DNA of 9,553 nt from DATJZH01 sp035499215 (lineage in GTDB: Bacteria > Actinomycetota > Actinomycetes > Streptosporangiales > Streptosporangiaceae), in contig DATJZH010000198.1 in the NCBI GenBank assembly GCA_035499215.1, positions 1 through 9,553 of the forward strand. The letters run 5' to 3'. The notes under the pieces are model-generated. The model was given only the letters and a program-made list of their open reading frames with translations, was not told the origin of the DNA and did not search any database. How positions within the stretch are numbered: position 1 is the stretch's first letter; every line of letters starts with the position of its first letter. The translations under genes were made by a program, and so were the position numbers. Positions 5,337 to 9,553 of the stretch are shown here, piece by piece.

Positions 5337-7673
5337 CTAGCTCGCCCGGTCGGGTGCGGGAGCGGTTCGGGCTGAAGCCGCAAACGAGGGCATATCGGCA
5401 TCGCCTGCGGCCGCGATCCCGGCGACCAAGGCGATCGCCAGCGGAAGCGCGAACGGCAGCGCGGAGCCGGCGACGCTCACCCCGGAGTCGTCGGCCAGCC
5501 AGCCGAGCAGGCCGACCAGCCAGATCGCGGTCAGCGTGGGCCGCAGCAGGGCGGCGCGAGCGCAGGCCAGGGCGAGCGTCCGCAGCCGCAGCCGGCCCGG
5601 CCAGGCGATCATAACGCCCGTTCCCGCCATGATCACCGGGATTGCCTTGGCCAGCCATGTCGAGGTCAGCGAGCTGATGTTGGAGTTGACCTTGCGCTGC
5701 AGGATGTCGCCGGCGCCGCCGTGCAGCACGTCGCTGACGAACGCGCCGATGTCGGACGTGCCGGTGGCCGGCAGGACGTAGTTGAGCACGGCGAAGATCA
5801 CGACTAGCACCAGGCCGCTGACCGCGATGATCAGCCCGCGCCGCGGGGTAATCCGCAGTCCGCCGAGCGCCGCGAGCACCAGCAGGAAGGCCGGCACCAT
5901 GGCGATCGTGCCGCCCACCTTGGCGCCGAAGCCGGGCCAGCCGGATGCTATGACGGTGAACAGGGCGACCGCGGACGCGGCGGCAACCGCCTTGCGCCGT
6001 GCTCCGGCGCCCTGCGCTCCCGCGCCCTGCGGTCCGGCGCCCTGCGGTCCGGCGCCCTGCGCTCCCGCGCCCTGCGATCCCGAGTGCAGGGCCGCGACAC
6101 CCGCCCAGGTCGCGGACAGGATCCCGGCTACCGCGTAAACGCCGAGCGCGTTGTTGCCCACCCCGTAAAACCGGCCAGCCTCGAGCGCGGAGAGCCCGAA
6201 CGGCGTGCTCTGCTGCAGGTGCGAGCCGGTCATCACGTCCACTCCGATCACCGCGAGGGTCACGGCCGCGACGAATCCCGGCGATCCGTACGGGTCGCGC
6301 CGCCACGGCCCGGCCAGCGCGGCGACGGCGATCACGGCCCCCCAGGCCACTGCCATGCCGAACAGCAGCAGCGCCGGGTGCGGCAGCAGTTGCCAGGGAA
6401 CGATATTGGCCAGGAACGTCCCGGCCGGGAGCGCGGCCAGGGCCACCCCGGCGCGGCAGTACGCGGCCCGCCGGCGGCGGGTGCGGTCCTGGCCAGGGCC
6501 GCGCAGCGCCGATGCGATCACCAGCATCACGACGGTCTCGAAGATGCCGTAGGTCCAGAAGAACCAGCCGATCGTATTCCGGTAGACGTGCACGCCGATG
6601 TCCTGGCCGGTCAGCGTGCGCACGGTCGCGGCAAGCGGGCCGCGGCTGCCGCTGGTGATCGTGGAGCCGACCAGCCCGGCCGGCGCCGGCTGGCCGCGCC
6701 ACCGCAGCACGCTGGCGGTCAGATCAGTGATCGCCGCGATGCCCGGCTGGCGGGTAGAGGACGCCGTCAGCACCCCCGACCGGAAGCCGGGTCCGCTCAC
6801 GATGACTGCCCGCAGATGGGCTGTCAGACCGTCGCCGAGGCCCGCCACTACCACGATCGCGCCGGCGGGCGCCCGCGCGAGGAGCCTGCCCGCCGCCTGG
6901 TCCGCCGCGCGAACCGCGCGGCGCCTCGGGCCGGGCCCGCGGGCCGTAGCGGCCGAGGGCAGCGCGCCAAGGTCGACGGCCGTGAGCGGGCACCGATTGA
7001 GGACGGAACGGGTCGCGCCCGCCGCCGTCGGCCGGTAGGAGGCGACCGCGCCCGTGCGGGTGGCAAGCGCGATGGCGGCGCCCGGCCCGACCGCGGTAGC
7101 ACACTGGCCGGGGCCGGGCGCCGTACCCAGCACGCCCCATTGCGGCGCGTAGCTGATGGGCAGTTGCTGGTTGAAGGAGATGATCTTCGGAAGCTGCGGG
7201 ACGCTCGCCCGCTGCGCCTGGCCGGCCCGGCCGCCGGCGGGCGCTGCTGCCCCGGCCGGTGCCGCTGCGGCCGGCCCGGTCGCCATCGGCACCACGCGCG
7301 GCAGCCGCGGGCAGGGCCCCGTCGCCGCGTGCGGCGCCAGCCGCCGGGCAGCCGGGTTCTGCGGTGCGATGGCGCGGGCGCCGGAGTTCAGCGTGAGCCA
7401 GGCGTCGGCTGGGCAGGTGCGCGTCTGCACCCCGCTGATCACCAGTGACCCTACCGACCCCGTCTGGGCGAGGTGCCAGAGCGCGGGCGTGGCGGTCGCG
7501 GACAGATCGCTCCAGCGCAGGCCGGGGATTCCGATGATCAGCACGGGATGGGCGCGGCCGCCGCTGGCGGCCGCCGCGGGTGATCCCGTTTCGCTGTAGT
7601 AAAGGGTGCCTGCCAGCGCTGCCGTGAGCACGACCGAGACGGCCGCCAGTGCTCTCGCCCGCGTCCTCAGCAC
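5337..7673 (-). CDS. Polytopic membrane protein with extracytoplasmic alkaline-phosphatase-superfamily-like domain
   Basis: This 778-residue protein has a signal anchor (about 9-25), an outside domain (about 40-350) and a C-terminal half with roughly ten or more hydrophobic helices (about 367-755). The outside domain begins VLIIGIPGLRWSDL, continues with TPALWHLAQTGSVGSL and CPADAWLTLNSGARA, and ends with IVSGPGFRSGVLT and AITDLTASVL. These resemble alkaline-phosphatase/phosphomutase folds, but the usual metal-ligand Asp before Gly-Leu is Pro, so hydrolysis is uncertain. Long Ala/Pro stretches (about 128-160) look like linkers. The membrane half holds the runs RFYGVGNNALG (501-511) and DDSGVSVAG (728-736), which look like functional loops. 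The GTG start at 7673 has no Shine-Dalgarno site, and TACGGT lies seven bases upstream, so it may be leaderless. The acyltransferase gene follows 42 bases on. A role in envelope glycolipid or phospholipid handling is a guess. Confidence 0.82.
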   Translation of the reverse strand: MLRTRARALAAVSVVLTAALAGTLYYSETGSPAAAASGGRAHPVLIIGIPGLRWSDLSATATPALWHLAQTGSVGSLVISGVQTRTCPADAWLTLNSGARAIAPQNPAARRLAPHAATGPCPRLPRVVPMATGPAAAAPAGAAAPAGGRAGQAQRASVPQLPKIISFNQQLPISYAPQWGVLGTAPGPGQCATAVGPGAAIALATRTGAVASYRPTAAGATRSVLNRCPLTAVDLGALPSAATARGPGPRRRAVRAADQAAGRLLARAPAGAIVVVAGLGDGLTAHLRAVIVSGPGFRSGVLTASSTRQPGIAAITDLTASVLRWRGQPAPAGLVGSTITSGSRGPLAATVRTLTGQDIGVHVYRNTIGWFFWTYGIFETVVMLVIASALRGPGQDRTRRRRAAYCRAGVALAALPAGTFLANIVPWQLLPHPALLLFGMAVAWGAVIAVAALAGPWRRDPYGSPGFVAAVTLAVIGVDVMTGSHLQQSTPFGLSALEAGRFYGVGNNALGVYAVAGILSATWAGVAALHSGSQGAGAQGAGPQGAGPQGAGAQGAGARRKAVAAASAVALFTVIASGWPGFGAKVGGTIAMVPAFLLVLAALGGLRITPRRGLIIAVSGLVLVVIFAVLNYVLPATGTSDIGAFVSDVLHGGAGDILQRKVNSNISSLTSTWLAKAIPVIMAGTGVMIAWPGRLRLRTLALACARAALLRPTLTAIWLVGLLGWLADDSGVSVAGSALPFALPLAIALVAGIAAAGDADMPSFAASARTAPAPDRAS
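6001..6075 (-). repeat. Five tandem 15-bp units encoding a Gly-Ala-Gly-x-Gln loop
   Basis: Five consecutive 15-bp units occupy 6001-6075. On the + strand they alternate gctcc(g/c)gcgccctgc and ggtccggcgccctgc forms; on the coding strand they give GAGAQ/GAGPQ repeats (about residues 535-556). They fall in the loop between two hydrophobic segments, just before ARRKA, so they probably lengthen a cytoplasmic loop. The units are in frame, so copy number can vary without breaking the gene. Confidence 0.85.
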
Positions 7674-7680
7674 GCCGTCA

Positions 7681-7686
7681 ACCGTA
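7681..7686 (-). promoter_or_regulatory. Candidate -10 element for the large membrane protein
   Basis: On the minus strand TACGGT ends seven bases before the GTG start at 7673. This matches the TAnnnT pattern and places transcription initiation at or within a base or two of the start codon. No good -35 match is seen 16-18 bases upstream, and there is no ribosome site, so a leaderless mRNA is possible. The evidence is weak. Confidence 0.25.
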
Positions 7687-7722
7687 TCTGCCGGAAGGCC
7701 AGCCGGGGTGGCCGCACGACCC

Positions 7723-7772
7723 GCCGCCCGCAGCAGCCCCGGCGGGCGGCCGCGGCGCGGGGCGTTCGCCCC
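7723..7772. other. Two strong inverted repeats in the divergent gap
   Basis: GCCGCCCG (7723-7730) pairs perfectly with CGGGCGGC (7743-7750) across a 12-base loop. Immediately after, GGGGCGTTCGCCCC (7759-7772) is a perfect self-complementary run with a tight loop. They sit in the 161-bp gap between the membrane protein start (7673) and the divergent small genes (7835). In this position they could insulate or terminate read-through or act as regulator sites. Neither is followed by a T-tract. The structures are seen; the role is unknown. Confidence 0.45.
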
Positions 7773-7793
7773 TTGCGTGCAACCTCATCACGG

Positions 7794-7807
7794 TTTGAAG
7801 CGTCAAA
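7794..7807. promoter_or_regulatory. Dyad TTTGA-AGCG-TCAAA upstream of the small ORF pair
   Basis: A perfect 5-bp inverted repeat with a 4-base centre lies 27 bp before the ATG at 7835. It sits in a short A/T-rich island containing GATACATAAC (7808-7817), which may hold a -10 element. Its position fits an operator over a promoter for the downstream genes. The dyad is short enough to occur by chance. Confidence 0.35.
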
Positions 7808-7834
7808 GATACATAACGACGAGGAAGTGACACC

Positions 7835-7915
7835 ATGCTCCATAAATCATTCATCGGTAGCGGGCCCGGCGTCCTCGCCAGCTGGTTATGCCGCGGGGCA
7901 GGTCCAGATGGCTAG
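7835..7915 (+). CDS. Possible 26-residue upstream ORF / leader peptide
   Basis: The ATG at 7835 has the clearest ribosome site in the region: GAGGAAG (7821-7827), seven bases upstream. It opens a 26-codon frame, MLHKSFIGSGPGVLASWLCR followed by GAGPDG, ending at TAG 7913-7915. The frame contains a TTA leucine codon at 7886-7888. It overlaps the ATG of the next gene in the arrangement ATGGCTAG, so translation of the two could be coupled. I recognise no family. The alternative is that the ribosome site serves an in-frame GTG at 7827 of the downstream gene, but it would then directly abut the start codon. Whether the peptide matters itself or only controls the next gene is unknown. Confidence 0.45.
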   Translation: MLHKSFIGSGPGVLASWLCRGAGPDG

Positions 7916-8168
7916 CGGCATTCGCGGCGGCGGGCACAAGCACGGCACGGCGTCGGCTTACAACAACTATGGCTGCCGGTGCGAGCTGTGCCGGGCCGCG
8001 GCGACAGCCGCCCGGCGTACCTGGGTGGAGTCCCTGCAGGACCGCCAGTTCGCCGAGGTCCCGCACGGAACCGCGTCCGGCTACCGCAACTGGGGCTGCC
8101 GGTGCGAACGCTGCTCCATGATCCGGGCCGCCGAGGCGCGGGAGCAGCGCAAGCGCGCGGCCTCGTGA
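7908..8168 (+). CDS. Small protein with two HGT-GCRCxxC Cys/His motifs
   Basis: This 86-residue protein consists largely of two copies of one motif: HGTASAYNNYGCRCELC (12-28) and HGTASGYRNWGCRCERC (53-69). Each copy offers one His and three Cys with identical spacing (H-x10-C-x-C-x2-C), which suggests two small metal-binding modules. Each is followed by a basic, Ala-rich helix (RAAATAARR; IRAAEAREQRKR). Single motifs of this HGT...GCRC..C kind occur in short proteins of actinobacteria and their phages, with no agreed function. Nucleic-acid binding is a reasonable guess from the basic helices. The ATG at 7908 is chosen because the conserved part starts ten residues later and AGG lies six bases upstream. 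In-frame GTG (7827) or TTG (7773) starts would add 27 or 45 unconserved residues. It overlaps a candidate upstream ORF. Confidence 0.72.
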   Translation: MASGIRGGGHKHGTASAYNNYGCRCELCRAAATAARRTWVESLQDRQFAEVPHGTASGYRNWGCRCERCSMIRAAEAREQRKRAAS

Positions 8169-8194
8169 CCCCGCCTCGTGACCCGCCTCGTGAC
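8161..8194 (+). repeat. Three direct copies of CCTCGTGAC spanning the stop codon
   Basis: CCTCGTGAC occurs at 8161-8169, 8174-8182 and 8186-8194, at 13- and 12-bp intervals. The first copy contains the TGA that ends the twin-motif protein. The array looks like slippage duplication of the gene's end. It lies at the edge of the gap before the converging oxidoreductase gene. Confidence 0.6.
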
Positions 8195-8225
8195 TCCGTG
8201 TCGTGCCTGTACGTCGCTGTGCGTC

Positions 8226-8256
8226 GCCGCTATGGTCGCGGCTATGCGTCGCGGCG
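8226..8256. terminator. Weak hairpin candidate between convergent genes
   Basis: GCCGC (8226-8230) can pair with GCGGC at 8238-8242 around a 7-base loop. Alternatively CGCCGC (8225-8230) can pair with GCGGCG at 8251-8256. The position is in the 103-bp gap between the twin-motif gene stop (8168) and the oxidoreductase stop (8272), where a bidirectional terminator would be expected. Stems are short and no T-run is present, so confidence is low. Confidence 0.25.
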
Positions 8257-8271
8257 TGAGGGGCCATGCCG

Positions 8272-9516
8272 CTAGGCGTCGTGCCGGGTATCGGCCAGGA
8301 ACTCGCGGGCGGCGCGGCTTCCTGAGGCCAGGGCTCCCTGGACCGAGCCGGTGGCGCGGTGATCACCGCAGACGTAGCGGCGCGGAGCGACGCGGGCCGG
8401 ACGGATGAGCGGGTGCGGGGCCGTCATGTCGGGCAGCGCGCCGGGCACCGGGTATGTCGCGAGGTGCTCCCAGGCCGCGGTGTCGGTCTGGTAGAGCTCG
8501 GCGACCCGTGCTCGCACGTCCGGCTCCTGGTCAGCGGGGCTGTCGCCGAGGACCGAGGTGCCGACCAGGGCCCGGCCATCGCCGCCGTAGCCGGGGGTGA
8601 CCTCGGTGAGCACGCAGGTGTGCAGGACCTTGCGCTCGGTGTCTACCAGCAGGGTCGGTTCGGCCAGGGGCGACACCGGCGCCGCGTGATAAAGCGTGGT
8701 GACGGCCCGGGTGGCAGTGACGTCAAGATCCGGTAGCAGGGACTGAGCGGCTGCCGCCCCCGTTGCGATCACCACGGCGCGCGCCGGCAGCTCGGATCCG
8801 TCCGCCAGGGTCACGCCGTCGCCGGTGAGGCTGCTGACCGGTGCGTCCAGCCGAATCGTCCCGGCGGGCAGTGCGGCGGCAAGCTGCTCGGGCACCGCCT
8901 GGATGCCCCGGCGCGGCAGGCACAGGGTTCCGCGCAGCATGCTGCGCCAGACCAGGTGGAAGAACCTGCCAGACGTCTCCAGCTCGTCCTCGAGGAACAC
9001 GCCGGCCAGGAACGGCCGGAAGAGCAACTCGGTCAGCTGGGCGGAGATGCCTGCCTCGGTCAGGGCCGCCAGCGTGGTCCGGTCCGCGCGGCGGGTGATC
9101 GTGCGGACCGGGAGCAGCATGTCGTTCGCGCTGAGCGCCGCGAGCGCGACGACGTCGCCGGGCCTGGCGAGCCGGCCGAGCAGCAGGTCGGCCATCCCCC
9201 GCCGACTGCGGGTCGGGTCCGCGAACCGCAGGCGCCCGGTTCCGGTGTGCAGCAGCAGGCCCGGGGTGAATGGCCGCAGCTGCAGTGCCCGGAGGTCGAT
9301 CCGGCGCTGCACCTGCGGGTAGGAGGTGTTGAATACCTGCAAGCCGCGATCCAGCAGGAAACCCGCCTGCCGGTCGGTGCGCATCCGGCCGCCGACACCA
9401 TCACCTGCCTCCAGGATCTGCGCCGCTACCCCCGCTGCCGCCAGGTCCAGGGCGCAGGCCAGGCCCGCGAGCCCGGCGCCAACGATGATCACGGGCGGCA
9501 AGCTGCTCTCGGGCAT
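8272..9516 (-). CDS. FAD-dependent oxidoreductase (amine oxidase / phytoene desaturase-like)
   Basis: This 414-residue flavoprotein has an N-terminal Rossmann FAD-binding motif, VIIVGAGLAGLACALDLAAA (about 9-28). It continues with the Glu at the end of the second strand (E36) and GGRMRTDRQAGFLLDRGLQV (about 42-61), the second dinucleotide contact of this superfamily. The C-terminal FAD contact YVCGDHRATGSVQGALASG (381-399) closes the fold. Length and motifs fit the amine oxidase/protoporphyrinogen oxidase/phytoene desaturase group. No membrane segment or signal peptide is evident, so it is probably cytoplasmic. The substrate cannot be told, and no carotenoid or haem gene lies in the window. 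The ATG at 9516 is the only ordinary start before the Rossmann motif; its ribosome site is poor (AAAGGCGG lies about 14 bases upstream). It converges on the small twin-motif gene and appears alone. Confidence 0.9.
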   Translation of the reverse strand: MPESSLPPVIIVGAGLAGLACALDLAAAGVAAQILEAGDGVGGRMRTDRQAGFLLDRGLQVFNTSYPQVQRRIDLRALQLRPFTPGLLLHTGTGRLRFADPTRSRRGMADLLLGRLARPGDVVALAALSANDMLLPVRTITRRADRTTLAALTEAGISAQLTELLFRPFLAGVFLEDELETSGRFFHLVWRSMLRGTLCLPRRGIQAVPEQLAAALPAGTIRLDAPVSSLTGDGVTLADGSELPARAVVIATGAAAAQSLLPDLDVTATRAVTTLYHAAPVSPLAEPTLLVDTERKVLHTCVLTEVTPGYGGDGRALVGTSVLGDSPADQEPDVRARVAELYQTDTAAWEHLATYPVPGALPDMTAPHPLIRPARVAPRRYVCGDHRATGSVQGALASGSRAAREFLADTRHDA

Positions 9517-9553
9517 CAGGTTGGTGCACCGCCTTTCTGCTGTTCCGGTCTAT

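Noticed and set aside
5233..6702. A 489-codon open frame on the minus strand in another phase, overlapping the membrane protein
   Set aside because: It is Arg-rich and repetitive without recognisable domains, while the overlapping phase gives hydrophobic helices and conserved runs.
6084..7448. A 454-codon open frame antisense to the membrane protein
   Set aside because: Composition is typical of a GC-bias shadow (Arg, Gly, Ala, Pro) and there is no ribosome site or motif.
8272..9516. Carotenoid biosynthesis gene (phytoene desaturase proper)
   Set aside because: Only the FAD-binding motifs are diagnostic, and no phytoene synthase or other carotenoid gene is nearby, so the substrate was left open.

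Overview
The window is very GC-rich throughout, with strong G/C preference at third codon positions, GTG starts, weak or absent Shine-Dalgarno sites at some genes and a DUF3263 gene. This points to a high-GC actinobacterium. I cannot fix the genus from sequence alone. There are no rRNA or tRNA genes, transposases or CRISPR arrays. It reads as ordinary chromosome carrying a few lineage-specific oddities.

Left part (1-2365): the tail of a trehalose-6-phosphate synthase gene (otsA, + strand) converges on trehalose-6-phosphate phosphatase (otsB, - strand). They are separated by a gap holding a 70-bp-period direct repeat. otsB is the second gene of a tight two-gene unit led by a DUF3263 protein. 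That unit diverges from a SAM hydroxide adenosyltransferase (SAM hydrolase) gene. The short divergent region holds a perfect 10-bp palindrome and candidate promoters.

Middle (2366-4583): three copies of AGATAAGC precede a gene for a secreted, membrane-anchored S8-family (mycosin-like) protein of 677 residues. It keeps the subtilase framework and the serine, but the catalytic His is Gln, the oxyanion Asn is Asp and the Asp motif is rearranged. It is probably a pseudoprotease. Five 36-bp repeats encode a Pro/Ala spacer inside the protease domain, and a long disordered tail follows the membrane helix. A short convergent gap with a hairpin separates it from the next unit.

Right-middle (4584-7673, - strand): a large membrane protein with an extracytoplasmic alkaline-phosphatase-superfamily-like domain and about ten or more helices, followed by a PlsC-type 1-acylglycerol-3-phosphate acyltransferase. 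Together they suggest an envelope or phospholipid-related operon.

Right end (7674-9553): a structured divergent region, then a probable 26-codon upstream ORF with a TTA codon. It overlaps the start of a small protein built from two copies of an HGT...GCRCxxC Cys/His motif. Converging on these, across a repeat-bearing gap, is an FAD-dependent amine-oxidase/phytoene-desaturase-like oxidoreductase.

The strongest unusual items are the degenerate subtilase, the overlapping upstream ORF plus twin-motif gene, and the AGATAAGC repeats.
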